Assembly (NCBI GenBank): GCA_037179385.1
Contig: CM074188.1
Coordinates: 23,949,318-24,013,317, forward strand
Reading direction: 5' to 3'
From: Holothuria scabra
Taxonomy: Eukaryota > Echinodermata > Holothuroidea > Aspidochirotida > Holothuriidae
DNA: 64,000 bases
This document shows positions 23,400-34,921 of the stretch, one piece after another; the first letter of the stretch is position 1; each line of letters starts with the position of its first letter. The notes under the pieces are model-generated. The model worked only from the letters and a program-made list of their open reading frames with translations, searched no databases and was not told the origin of the DNA. The position numbers and the translations under genes were made by a program.

Positions 23400-24396
23400 A
23401 AGTACCATGTATGGTTCTGTACGGATCTGATAGGATCAAAACAATTTATATTACGATAGCATGGTGTGAATTTGATCACATCTTTCATCAGTCTAAGTCC
23501 ACTTTCCGCATGTTAATTTCAGAAACAATAAAATACAATGTAAGTCTCCTCTGCTGTGGGAGGTGTCGGTTTGATTGTATTTCAAATAATCCGTCACATG
23601 ATCCCGTGATCTGGAATTTTCGCGTGAGGTTCAACGTTTTGGTAGGCCTGCTTCCTGACTACGGTAAGGCCAAAGGTATTAACATTTGCAAATATGTCAG
23701 CATACCTATAACATTAATTTGAAGCCTGGAATCTAAAGCTCTCCTTAAAAGAGCAAGAACATGCTGTCATCCCAAACTCATTCTGAACCAACAGAACTTA
23801 AATCCTACTGGCTTCCCCTCACTTCTCTTCGAAGGAACTTCCTTATTTTTTAGGAATAAAATATTGCATACCCAAATTGAAGTAATAAGTTACTCTTCAT
23901 TTATTTCACTGTTCAGCAAGAAAAAGATATTCACATGGTCCTGAAGAGCCATTCATGAACTAGGGTAGACTACCAGACCTCTCTTGCCCTTTAAACAAAC
24001 TTAATGTTGAAAACACAGATACACAGCTATACCATCTTGGAGGGATTTATTGACAGCTTGCTTTTTATAATTGAATCTTGCACTTGGATTAACTGCTGGG
24101 TCGTTTTTGGTATTCTGCCTCAGGTATTGTTTCACCAATGTCACACTGAATTTACTATTTATCAAGATGGTTTTTATTTTAAAGTGGGCATGACACGGCC
24201 AAAGTAAGGTTGTCGGTAAATGTTCTTTGGGCACACCTTGACCGACATAAAGTGAATGCTGTCCCTACTAAATTATGTCCATAAATACCGAAATGCGACG
24301 TAGTGAATTCCAAATTACAGGCCAGGCACAGCTCATTTGAAATCCGAAAGCGAAAAAACGTAAGTGAGCGCGTCTCAAGATGGTGGAGGCACGGTT
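23400..24396. other. No supported feature
   Basis: No gene or repeat family recognised. Confidence 0.45.
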
Positions 24397-25110
24397 CAAA
24401 GATATTATAAACGTAGATACCAAACTCCTATCCCTACACTGTTAGACGCGCTGACTCCTCACGGAGGCTCAATCGGAGGGGTGGAAGTGTTCATATGACA
24501 TGCGCACAGTTCTATTTGGTTATCTGCCAGTGCTTGCACAATGACGCATGCGTAACAGAAAATTCCATTATGACGAAATGTCAGCGTGGGTCATCGAAGT
24601 CCTAAGCTTAGGATTTCTATGGCGTCTGGGCATTTTTAAAGCGAGTTCTGTACGCGCACAATGTATTTCTCTGTATGAAGTCCGGAATAATTGACGCGTA
24701 CTTCCGCATGCTTGGAAAAAGAACGCAGTAGTTGATTTTATGTTGTAAGCGCGTAAGAATGTAAGCGCGTGCATAGATGTGCGCTTGTGTAAATACCATA
24801 GAAACTGACAAATCAGTAAGCCAAAGAACTTCAAACCAGTCGTTGTGCGTTAATGTTCAAATGTGCTTAAGTAGAAAGCTGGCGAAGAAGCCTAAGACCG
24901 TTTCATGAAAGTGAAATTTATTGAAGAACGGTGTTTGCAAGAATTACAATGTTTTGAAATCACACGTTTTTATACTACCGGAAGATATGAATTTACTGTT
25001 AGCTTTAAAAACAACTGAAGAGTGGTCAGCACTTCCACCCCTCCGAGTCGGCCTCCTTGAGGAGTCACCACTCCATTTTAAGTTTGGTATCTGTGTTTAT
25101 AATATCTTTG
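24397..25110. mobile_element. Inverted-repeat (MITE-like) element, ~714 bp
   Basis: The left arm (CAAAGATATTATAAAC, GATACCAAACT, TGACTCCTCACGGAGGC, CGGAGGGGTGGAAGTG; 24397-24489) matches the complement of 25030-25110 with gaps. The interior is CpG-richer than its surroundings and has no transposase-like frame. Confidence 0.55.
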
Positions 25111-25356
25111 TCCCGGTTAGCAACACTGTACCAGAGAGCTCACAATCATCTAATCATGTACACGGTAACGCGTGTTAGCGAGTGCATCATTGCAAACACT
25201 GGTACTACGATAGCAATGAGCGTGGCCATTGACTACGCGGCGGTGACTGCTTAGTATTCGCAATAGCACCTTCACCAGACAGCTCATACAGTAAAGACGC
25301 TCCGTAGTGGGGACGCGCCTGTTGTGGACTGTCCATACATGTTCATAGCTGCTTTG

Positions 25357-25578
25357 TATAGAGGCTTTGCAATTGCGTCACGGAACCGCCATGCTGGAGG
25401 ACATTCATGCCAAATACACGTGGCTTTGTGTCGAACGCACTGCACAGTGTGCACTGTGATATGCACGGTGTGTACAAATTCAACGAGTAAGCGCGTCCCG
25501 TATGGTTTACTACGTAGTTACATGTACTCCAACATGGCCGCCGGAGAGTATTATGACGTCATGCGAAAAGCCTCTATA
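25357..25578. mobile_element. Short inverted-repeat element (222 bp)
   Basis: The ends are TATAGAGGCTTTGC...GCGTCA on the left and the complement of TATAGAGGCTTTTCGC...GACGTCA on the right. GCCATG-TGGAG lies further in on both sides. This is the form of a MITE. TA-ended termini would fit a mariner-like target duplication, but I cannot fix it. Confidence 0.5.
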
Positions 25579-26393
25579 GTGCCCGAACCGCGTCTTTCTT
25601 GCACAAAACCAGAACTGTTTTTACACGCTCGCATATGCACGCGAACATATTGGCCAATGATTTGCTCCGAATCCCCACCATGGACCGCGCCTTTCTCTCT
25701 GGATGTGGACGGTTATTGTGATGCAATCGTTTTCATGAAGTTGATAAGATAAGATAACTTTACCGAGCGTTACATTAGTTCCACATCTAGATGCGCGTTC
25801 TTAAATAGGGCGGGGTTTGTGCCCCCAATTGCGTCATAAAAGTCAGGTGACCTGTTGCGGCATTTTTCGAAATTGGATTTTGAACGTTTACCTTCAAATA
25901 TCATTTATGCCGCATTGTACAGGTTTTCAATGGGGTGTGAGATGTTTTTTTGTAAAATACTGTATCGAATCTTGCAATACACAAAAATTTTTGTAGCCGT
26001 GGCATGCCCACTTCAAAGATATGAATGTAGTTTATCAACGGTCTAATAACAAAGTCCCCCACGTTCACGGACTTACCTGAGGTAATCTTTTCAAGTTTTG
26101 TCATAAACAAGATGTGTATGTTGACTAAAAGAATCCTCAGAACTTCATAGCTCGCAGAATATATTTTTTTAATGTTAAATATCACAGGAGAACTTTGATA
26201 ATTGTGTGTCCCTCTTATGAATTCCAACCAACCGTCTTCTTGTAGTTCTTAACAATGCTGTTTTAACTAAAATGCTAACCCAAATACTTGTCTAACCACA
26301 CCATTCTTTTGTTATGCAATGTTACCAACTCAATTGTTCCATCCCATTCAATGTTCTTGAAATTTAATTGCCTCCAAGATGTTTGTGCCTATC

Positions 26394-27420
26394 AATTATT
26401 TTATTTTTTAGCTCAGGTCTGAATTGTATACCCATGGGCAGAACTGGGAGCTCCCTGGGCAGAACAACCAGAGAGAGCCAATAGATCAATCAATGCATTT
26501 CTTAAGAAGACTTCATATTTGAAACGACGGGTGTAAAAAAGCGAGATTGGTAACTCGATTTGGGGGCTTTGGACATGTGCACATCCTCCATACTGTCGTG
26601 ATAAACAAAGCGCTCCCGTACCTAGTACACCTCGTCTTTCAAAATTTTTACTTGATATGATTTTTTTCATGATATGAGGAGGAATCTTGAGTGTAGACTC
26701 AGCGGAATGTATCTTTATTGCTTTTCTGGTGTAAAAATTGAATTTTAATTCGCCGTAAGGCAGGGGTGAGACTCCTGTTTAAGTCCGGTTGGGTTAGAAA
26801 CTTACATGTAAGCACTTATTGCACGAAAAAAAAAAAATGGAACGCGCTAAATTATGTGCTGAGCTCGGTTTGTGTACCCCACTGTGTGTCCCATAGTTCC
26901 CGTTCGGCAACGAATTACCCAAATCTCCTAAACTACATCTTACCTTTACGTGATCCAGAGGAAGGTACATTTGGCAGGCTCATGAGCCACAACTGGAAAA
27001 CCCGCTTGGGACGGCCCGACCTAAACCAATTGGTTAGAAACTATACCGTTAAACATCATGTGAGTAACTAACTGCATGACTTAGGTCGGAACTCATCCTG
27101 AAAGGCGCTTTTAACTGAAAGTTCCTCAGCAAATTTTGCCCTTTCCAAATGACAATAACAAAGACTCGTGGGATAGAGTTCCAGTGTGTCTCTTATTTGG
27201 CCACAGTAAAATGACATTCATAAAAATGATGCGTACAAGACATCTATCCCACAACCCTTTGTAATAAGTTCTCGGGAAGGGGTCTACTGCCTTGTCAAAG
27301 CATTGGCTCCATGCTTCGTCGTCGCAGGATTTAAGTCAACTAATCGTGTAAAAATTTCTTTTACACACGACATGATCATGAAGGAACCTAAGCATTTATA
27401 CACCTTTAATAAACTGTAGA
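26394..27420 (+). repeat. Duplicated segment, partner of 41993-42770
   Basis: Direct similarity runs through AAAGCGCTCCCGTACC, ATATGAGGAGGAATCTTGAG, GTGTAAAAATTGAATTTTAA, TTATTGCACGAAAA and GTGCTGAGCTCGGTTT, up to a SINE fragment (26985-27068: CATGAGCCACAACTGGAAAA, CCAATTGGTTAGAAACT). No gene is recognised in either copy. Confidence 0.7.
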
Positions 27421-27512
27421 GTAATCAAATAAAACTACATCGGTTACAGCCCTGTATTCCGACACTCCTGTATTCCGACAAATCCATTACGTTCCAACGG
27501 CGAAAGTTTTGT

Positions 27513-27584
27513 TCCGACACCCCTGTGTTCCGACAACTCGATCGTTGATGAATATAGAAATTGTTGGAACGCAGGGGTGTCGGA
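27513..27584. repeat. 72-nt hairpin with 24-bp arms
   Basis: The left arm 27513-27536 pairs with 27561-27584. The only two non-Watson-Crick positions are G-U in plus-strand RNA. The loop is 24 nt. Upstream, CCTGTATTCCGACA units repeat (27450-27480). It may be a repeat-derived fold-back. Confidence 0.65.
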
Positions 27585-28879
27585 GTATTGCGCAATTATC
27601 ACCCATATCATGATGCCACACAGCATTATTTGTTTGCTAATACTAATTTCTTATTATCCTTATTTAATGTTCTCGAATTAATTGAGCGTCAAAAATTGAA
27701 AAAAAAAAATACGCTGAGACTTAAACTATGAAGGTGTCCTTTGAAGGCAACGTATCAGGATAGGTGAAATTTTATATGATTTACCAAACATGAACAGCTT
27801 AAAAGAACTTAAGTTTAGATTTGAATTGTGACATTAAGTAGTTGATCAAATGCTACCGAAACTGCCTGAATGCCTTGAAAATGCCCGATAAATAGCTCTC
27901 CGTCGAGGGAAGCATGATTGGTTTTTCACACGAAAACTCTGAGAAATTGGTTTTGCTACTGTATGGGTAAGAACAGGTTGTGCTATGTTCAATCTACTTG
28001 AAGTGCCTCCATAAGTTAATGAAAACGAAAATATGCCAGGTATCCAGTGGACAGCAGAATCTGCCTAACATGCTTTTAAGCCTGGCATCGATTCTTACGT
28101 GGTCCATGCCCGTGCCCGTGTCCCTGTGTGTCGCAGCATTCTTCCAATTAATAGGTGAAAACATGTACAGTAATGCTATTTCTATATGAGTGGGTGGACG
28201 CGTACATGCATTCGGACGGAGACGCCGACGCGGATCACGTTGACCGTTGTACTTTGATATTCGACCAATTTTGGTGCATTATATACAATACAGACTAAAG
28301 TAAACCGGTTTGCTATCTGGACTGCATTCACTATGTATAGTATAGTCGTTCTGGACCTCTGATCTGCCGGCCGGCCTCATAACCGCGGTGTGTGACAGAG
28401 AATATCAATACGATAAACTGGTGTTAGCACCAAGCATCTGGAATATCGGTGATCCGACCCGACCCTTATAACCTAATCCTTAACCCGAACAAAGAATACA
28501 GTTGATACAAAACAATTGCTACAGCCAATCAAGAAACACCTTGTTAAACAACGCTCAGTTATATTTGCCTGCAAATATCATTGCTTATTTGTTTACTTGT
28601 TTTTAGTATGAAAATAATTTTCATCTACTGTCCAGCCTTTCATAGATAAGTGATGCAATATCTTGGATGTCTGCTGCTTGCTGCGGGTACCATCGACTCC
28701 TGCAAAATGAAATGATTTTTTTTTATCTCTTTAATTAAAACTCACGGAATCCAAGTCAGAGCTAGCGGCCCATGGTCTTGACTCCCTTTGGATGAACAAA
28801 TTGCGTTTTAATACTGGCCCTGTAAATATTAGGCCTACGTGTAACCAAAACGTGTTTTAATACTGCAGTAGCCATATGA

Positions 28880-29010
28880 ATGAACAAAGAAATAAAGAAA
28901 CAAAGAAAAGAATTACCTAATGAGCAAATGAATAAAAGGTACGAATGAACATAGGGACCAAGTAACGAATGAAAATATGAACAAATGAACGAATGAACGG
29001 AAAAACGAAG
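28880..29010 (+). repeat. GAATGAAC-type simple repeat
   Basis: A purine-rich degenerate repeat of AACGAATGAA/AAAGAAA units, also present at 51225-51365 in copy B. The Phe/Ser/Leu-rich minus-strand frame here is an artefact. Confidence 0.8.
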
Positions 29011-29349
29011 AAAAGGAATGAATGATCGAAGAAAACATAAGTTACTTAAAGCTTTTAAAGCCGAGAGGCAGTCACCCAAGACTCGCAATGAGAAAACGAA
29101 AATTAAAAAATAAGTGACAAAGTATCACAAGCTGTTCATGAACTGGATGATAACTCGGTAAGGTTTTTGAATAATGGGATTGCATCTATCTTATAAAGGC
29201 ATATTCTGGAGACAAAATTTACTGACTTCAAAAGTGCAGAGCAATCTTCTCTTTCAAGAGGTGAAAACTGCATTTCAATAGCATATAGCCTTCAGAAGAT
29301 ACTAATTTGAAGAGAACCTCATTTTTTTCTTTAGATAAAGTGCATTGTA

Positions 29350-29545
29350 GGTTAGTTAGTTGATGGAGTTTTACGGTCCAGTTTCCAACCTATTGGTTCG
29401 AGTCGAGGCGGCCACGGCCTTTTCCAGTTTTGACTCACTGGCTTGTTTTCCCTACTCGATGGTTTATGCGGAGCATCACGCCCAACGGCATTAGGTTCCA
29501 TTTTTAGAGTCTTTGGTATGTCTCGACCTGGGAATCGAACCCGCA
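29350..29545 (-). mobile_element. SINE, Glu-head type, present only in copy A
   Basis: On the minus strand a truncated head keeps GGTTCGATTCCCAGGTCGAG. The body and a CTAACTAAC tail (29351-29360) follow. The paralogous place in copy B (about 51410-51470) has no SINE, so insertion followed the duplication. Confidence 0.75.
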
Positions 29546-30239
29546 TTTTGGGAAATCCGTGATGTCATCGCTGCACATTAATTTTACATTGCACTCAGGT
29601 TCTTTATGATATTGATGCTACCGCTGAGAATATTTAGCAACAACGTTTGCTATACTCTACATAATGTTAAAGAGTTATGCTGGATCTACATGAAAAGAAA
29701 TCCCGACATTCCAACAGTTTCAAATTCCAAGGACAAACAGGACATTAATTATAAAGAAAAACAAAAGGAATCTGAAACAGTATGCTCATTTTACATAAAA
29801 TCCTATTACCTTGTTGAAAAGTAAAGCTTTAATTTTTTATTAAAAATAGGCAATCTTCAAAATAGGATATTTTGAGATAGGTATAAGGTTTTGCTAAAGG
29901 AATTGGAGGACATGGTCTTGAATATTTTTTCTTTCATGTGAGACCCTAGTTAAAGACCACCAGAATATTCCTTTAAGCTTAGCAACCAGAGTTCTATCCC
30001 CTGCTGGATGATACATTTGAGCTGTAATTTTCTTTCCTGGAGCAATCAAAGTTCTTCCCATTTGAAGAAAAAAAAGGAATTGGACATAAATTGCTTGATT
30101 GTATTGCTACCCGGCGTTCAGTATTTTAAAACAACCTTACTTCAAGATCTCATGTGATATAATGAAGGTCTGTTTCACTCCAGTGATTTCTGTAAAATAA
30201 AGTATAGACTTATTAATACTCGGTTACATCAGTTCATTA

Positions 30240-30375
30240 AAGTGCCATTTCTGGTTATACTAATCTAATACTAATCAAATAACAAATGCAAACACTGTAA
30301 TCTAATACTAATCAATAATAATTGATACTAATGTAATACTAATAACAAACACTAGTCTAATACTAATCAAATAAG
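30240..30375 (+). repeat. CTAATACTAATCAA-type short repeat
   Basis: Degenerate CTAATACTAAT units with small insertions; low complexity, not present at this length in copy B. Confidence 0.75.
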
Positions 30376-32206
30376 CTCTTGTTTATTAGACCTATGCTAG
30401 GCACAGATAAGCTAGCCTGCGTAGGGCATCTGTGGCTGCCGCCCTCTTGAGTTGGTTTTTCGTAGCGATGAGCTGAACCAAAAAACTTCGTCCGCTCCGT
30501 GAGCTACAGATTAGCAATCTACAAAGCAAGGTTTCCTCATTGACTTGTTTGTCTATGAAGATTAGGTTTTAGGTTCCCAGCTTTTTTGTTTATGCCATCC
30601 CATTTTAGATAACAGTTTGATATCTCAGCCCAGGTTTCATAAAAAAGAAACACAAATCCACCTCCGCAACTTATATTGCTGCTTCGAGTGTGACGGCGAG
30701 ATTTGTATACAGAATGCACTATTCTTTTCATATATTTTGAAACTAGTAAGCGACCCCACAGTAAGTGCTTTGCGTCCTAAGTTGGGGGTGTTGACCCGAA
30801 GACTGTCTTTGCTTGTCCATATCACACAATATCTACGCAAGATAGACGTACTCCCTCTTCTTTAGAAAATCCCAAACCTCAGATAGGATCACAAAGATTT
30901 TCAGGGGACATGAAACCCACGCCCCATGACGACGCAACTAGAGGTCAAAAGTAATAATGAACATCATTTTGAATTAATTCTAGCTGAACCCCGCCTCCCC
31001 CCCAACGTTGTGTCTGCTGGCAGCATATCATGATAATGGGGGAATTTAAGCGCGAATCTTCATAAATACATGATTAATCTCTCGTCTTTAAAACAATGGG
31101 AAGAGCTGTCCCTTTAATGCCTCCAACGATATTCAAAATTATGCAAAATGGGTTAACGTTACGCTGTGTTGTAATATACATGTAAAGTTTTGCAAAGTAG
31201 GGCTAAAATAAAATTATACGGACATCGATCCTGGGGGAATTACTACCCCAAGAAAATATCTGGGGCAAACGTATTGTTTTGCCCCCAATATGATCAAACA
31301 AGTAAAAAAAAACATTCAGAATAAACAGAATATCACATTGAAGTCTGAAGATGGCCGAGAGAACGTCAAATAGAGTGTATATGTGGGTGTCAATCTGAGT
31401 GAGTATGCATTCATATTTGGGTGCGTATACCTGTGCACTTTCATTGATTCTGCCGACTGCTTATTGAACACTCCGGTTCTGGGCACGATTCCAGGGTTCA
31501 AACAGCTGCTGTGCTATACGTAGTATTTCAAATGACGCTTTGAACTTTTTCCATTGGTTATGTATTGATAACTTTTCCTGGCATGCTTTCTCACTTAAAG
31601 GGATATAAAATAAGAAAAAAATGGTATTTTCGATTGAAATGGGGTTTTTTCATATACCCAGAGAATAAATCTTATTAGTTCTAAAATGTTCACCCCAAGT
31701 TATTTGATGTTTGATATTAATATTCAAATTTGGGATAAAGAGCGTATTATGACGTATACTATTATGGTCCGGCATAGGATTTACTAGAAGCACAAAATTT
31801 TGTGAATAAAACATATCGTTTAGTTGTTTCGAGTACAAATTATTAACAAAGGAAATGTACATACTTGCAAGTTTATTTGTTATATCACTTAAATGCAACT
31901 TTCTTTCCTTAAATGTTTAATCAAAAGAATTTTTCAACGCTAATGTTCATGCAGGCTTTCATGTCTGATAACAAAATGCCGCAAAATGTTTTAACAAGAA
32001 ATTTTTGACCCTAACCCCCCCCCCCTCCAAAAAAAGGGAAAAAAATGTCCCACTAGTTTGCAAGTGTTGGTTTATGACCATTTTAGCCTCTACAAACGAT
32101 TACAAGAAACCAAAAGACTTTTTCAGTTCGAATCCATTAAAAAGCAATAACTGTGCCTCTGACTTCATATGACCGAGTCAGATTTATCATGTTATTGGGG
32201 AGTTCT

Positions 32207-32415
32207 AGTCGCAACTTCCTAGTGTAAGAATGACCGTAGGTGACCAGCACCCTGTACCATACTGGGGTAAGCCATAGTCGCAACTTCCTAGTGTAAGAAT
32301 GACCGTAGGTGACCAGCATCCTGTACCAGACTGGGGTAAGACATAGTCGCAACTCCCTGGTGTAAGAATGTCCGTAGGTGACCAGCACCCTGTACCACCA
32401 GACTGGGGTAAGCCA
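32207..32415 (+). repeat. 69-bp tandem repeat, three units, expanded in copy A only
   Basis: AGTCGCAACT starts recur at 32207, 32276 and 32345. Each unit contains TGTAAGAATGACCGTAGGTG or a near variant and CCCTGTACCA. Copy B has a single related unit near 55045-55110, so expansion happened after the duplication. It lies about 0.3-0.5 kb upstream of the gene A promoter region. Confidence 0.85.
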
Positions 32416-32639
32416 GTTGTTACGTTCATAATTGTGGGTGTTCTTTTTTGTTTTTGTTCTGCACGCGCAGAAATTATTTTCTAACTAGCTTATTGCATGC
32501 AAAGTAAATTCAAATTTCAGTCGATAGACCAATGAATGATCAGAATTGAAGTAAAGACCAATAGCCTATAGCAGCACGAACGACATGCGTACTACAAAAA
32601 CAATTTGTTTAAACAAAAATCTTGTTTACATTATGCCCG

Positions 32640-32775
32640 TACCTGCATATTTACAAAATGAAGCACTAATTTGAATCACGTGGCAGGATCGGGCCTTAAA
32701 TGTTTGTGATCCATTGCACTCATGAGCAGTTGTTAACAAGACTTGAACCAGTTTGTTAAGAGATAGCTGTAATTG
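32640..32775 (+). promoter_or_regulatory. Probable promoter and 5' UTR exon of peptide gene A
   Basis: The block GGGCCTTAAATGTTTGTGAT, then CCATTGCACT, is almost identical at 55399-55430 in copy B. TTAAATG (32696-32702) could serve as a TATA-like element, with initiation some 25-30 bp downstream. The putative first exon ends at 32775 before a strong donor, GTAAGTTTG, which is also conserved in B. The start site itself is inferred. Confidence 0.45.
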
Positions 32776-33617
32776 GTAAGTTTGATTAGTTGTTCTTTTC
32801 GTCTTTACAAGGAACCTAGTAAAAGAATTCTATATAGACAAATCCAAGCTGATAGTGATTTCGGCCATAGGTGGAGTCCATCAGCCTAAAAGAGTCTTAA
32901 TTTAATTGTCTACATGCAATTACAAGCCTTTACATTCGATAAAAGTGAGATAATCATGGGGTATTTAGTGAACAACCATCTATAATCTCCATAATTCTCC
33001 ATAGCAAAGAATTTGAAAGATTAAAGCTGTATGAATCCCAGTCATGACTGACAAAATGAGACCATCACTTGACTGTTCGGATTCGTCTATACCAACACCA
33101 GTATTTACTTGTTTACTTGGCAATATAAAATAAATGATTTCCGACGATGGAATTCACTTTCATGGAGTCGTATTCCCGTCTCTAAGGATGGCAATGGGAA
33201 TTCTCTTCTTGGTAAAAGAAAAATCACAAAGTTGACACCCTCACATAACATTTCTAAAATCACGATTGTATGTCCCTGTCTTGAAAACAAAATTTTAGAC
33301 CACAATAGACAGGTTTTGGATTAAAGTCGATGCCATTTTTAAGACTTCATCAAGCATGAGATAGGTTTTTATATCTACATGATTTTTGACAAGCTTAGCG
33401 ACTACTCTTTCAAGTTTCTCATGTCTTTGTAGTTGCCTGTACATATTTGAAGGGTCAACCAGAGTTTGACAGAGAATATCAAAGTGTGGTTACAGCACCT
33501 CATTTTTCCACTCTGAACTGGTTGTAAACCAGAATAAGAGGTCTTTCAGATTAGAGGAAATGTTACTTTTGTATCAATAACTGTTGAATGAAAAGTTTTG
33601 AATATTTTTTCTTCTTT

Positions 33618-33667
33618 CAGTCTTGCATCTGTATGGATTTTAAAAACTCCATACAGATGCAAGACTG
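33618..33667. repeat. Perfect 20-bp-arm hairpin in intron 1 of gene A
   Basis: CAGTCTTGCATCTGTATGGA (33618-33637) is exactly complementary to 33648-33667 around a 10-nt loop that can pair further (TTTTAAAA). The arms are absent from the paralogous intron in copy B. Confidence 0.85.
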
Positions 33668-33779
33668 GCAAGTCTTCGCTACAGTGTACCCAATCACGAC
33701 GTTTGACCGACAGAATTTAAGTTGTGAAAAATGCAAAGCAAACTCTGATGGCCCCTTCAATATATAAACATTTACTTTT

Positions 33780-34010
33780 CGTTAAAGCCCTCATCCTCTC
33801 ACCCCAGACAGTACCAACTCTCCTTACCTGATCACTTAAGCCCTTCACACAACTGTCTGAAATTCATCCGTTTCCAGAGGCAATCTCAGTTTATTGCTCC
33901 AGAATGAGTATACAAGACCCCAATGTGTAATCAAGGCACTACCAGTACAGTACATACTGTGTTATAAGAGCATTGTTCCTCTGCACTTTTTGACTCTCTG
34001 TCAATCAAAT
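33780..34010 (+). repeat. Dispersed repeat, related to 36082-36390, copy A only
   Basis: Both stretches share CTCTCA-CC..ACAGT, CTCCTTACCTGATCAC-type sequence, GTCTGAAATTCATCC/GTCAGAAATTTATCC, CAATCTCAGTTTATTGCT and GAGTATA. Copy B lacks an equivalent at either place, so two related insertions hit copy A. Confidence 0.6.
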
Positions 34011-34388
34011 AACTTTTATAATTGACAATTTTCTGTTGACTACGACAAAAATTGTAGGTTTGGGGCCATAGGGTTAACCCTTTAAGTTCAAAATATTAGT
34101 CACATTAAGTCAGGGTGGGAGTATCAAATTCCGTAGACAAAAAAGGTTCTGGAGGGGAGAAAATTTTTTCCACCCGGCCAAATGTGTATCAAGTGTATTA
34201 AGAAAAACTAGTCATATTGGCTTATCGACTGGATTTGATTTGTATGCAATAAAATAAATAAAGCACTAAATCCCCTAAATAAAGCACTAACTTCATCAAA
34301 TAAAACACTACACTCCACTAAATCCAGCTACGGTCTAGTCGTAGCTCATTTTTTTTTTTTGGAGAAGAACAAACTTCTTCGTGTAAAG

Positions 34389-34773
34389 CAGTAGTTCTCA
34401 AACTTTTTCAAAATACCGCCCCCACAAGGCATCCATGACTGATCAAACGCCCCCCTCCCACCCAACATGCCATCAAACTTATATAAGTCTTTGACTTTGA
34501 GCTTTCAACTTTCAATTTCCAGCACTAAAATGAACCAGATAAGTTTTATATTGGGTACATTTTTGTCAGTAGTTGCTAAACCTTTCGGAGAAGACAGTCT
34601 GTGTCAACCACTCTGCAACTTCTTAGGTTCCTTTATTGCACGAATGTATGAGAACCTCCAGGGACCCCCTAGTCAATGCCAATGCCCCCCTATTGCTTGC
34701 AAACTCCTCAGCGCCCCCTTGAAACTTTTCAACGCCCTCCAGGGGGCGGTAGGGCCCACTTTGAGAACCACTG
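34389..34773. mobile_element. Non-autonomous hAT-type element, 385 bp, with 8-bp TSD
   Basis: The termini are CAGTAGTTCTCAAA and, complemented, CAGTGGTTCTCAAA. They are flanked by exact 8-bp duplications GTGTAAAG at 34381-34388 and 34774-34781. An 8-bp TSD and CAG-TTCTCAAA-type TIRs are characteristic of hAT (Charlie-like) elements. No transposase is encoded. The frame inside the element is incidental. Copy B has the empty site at about 56970, so the insertion post-dates the duplication. It sits in intron 1 of gene A. Confidence 0.9.
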
Positions 34774-34921
34774 GTGTAAAGTTTGATTCCACCCTTTGGA
34801 TCCTTCAATAAAGAATCAAAGGGATTTTGGAAACATTAGCAGGAAGGTTCAATTTCTCAAGGGGTATATCATTTTCTTAAAACCTAATAATTTGTTAATC
34901 TTTTGCAGGAAAGCCTTGAAG

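Noticed and set aside
25324..25752. 142-codon frame starting MDCPYMF
   Set aside because: It runs through a MITE-like inverted repeat (25357-25578) in CpG-richer DNA; Cys and Arg content looks like chance translation, with no domain or splice evidence.
28762..29088. 108-codon Phe/Ser/Leu-rich minus-strand frame resembling a membrane protein
   Set aside because: It is the complement of a GAATGAAC simple repeat; copy B has the repeat but not the frame.
32207..32415. CRISPR-like direct repeats
   Set aside because: The three units are contiguous 69-bp tandem copies without unique spacers, in a eukaryotic setting.
34467..34811. 114-codon frame with an apparent hydrophobic start
   Set aside because: Almost all of it lies inside the non-autonomous hAT element at 34389-34773, and the site is empty in copy B.
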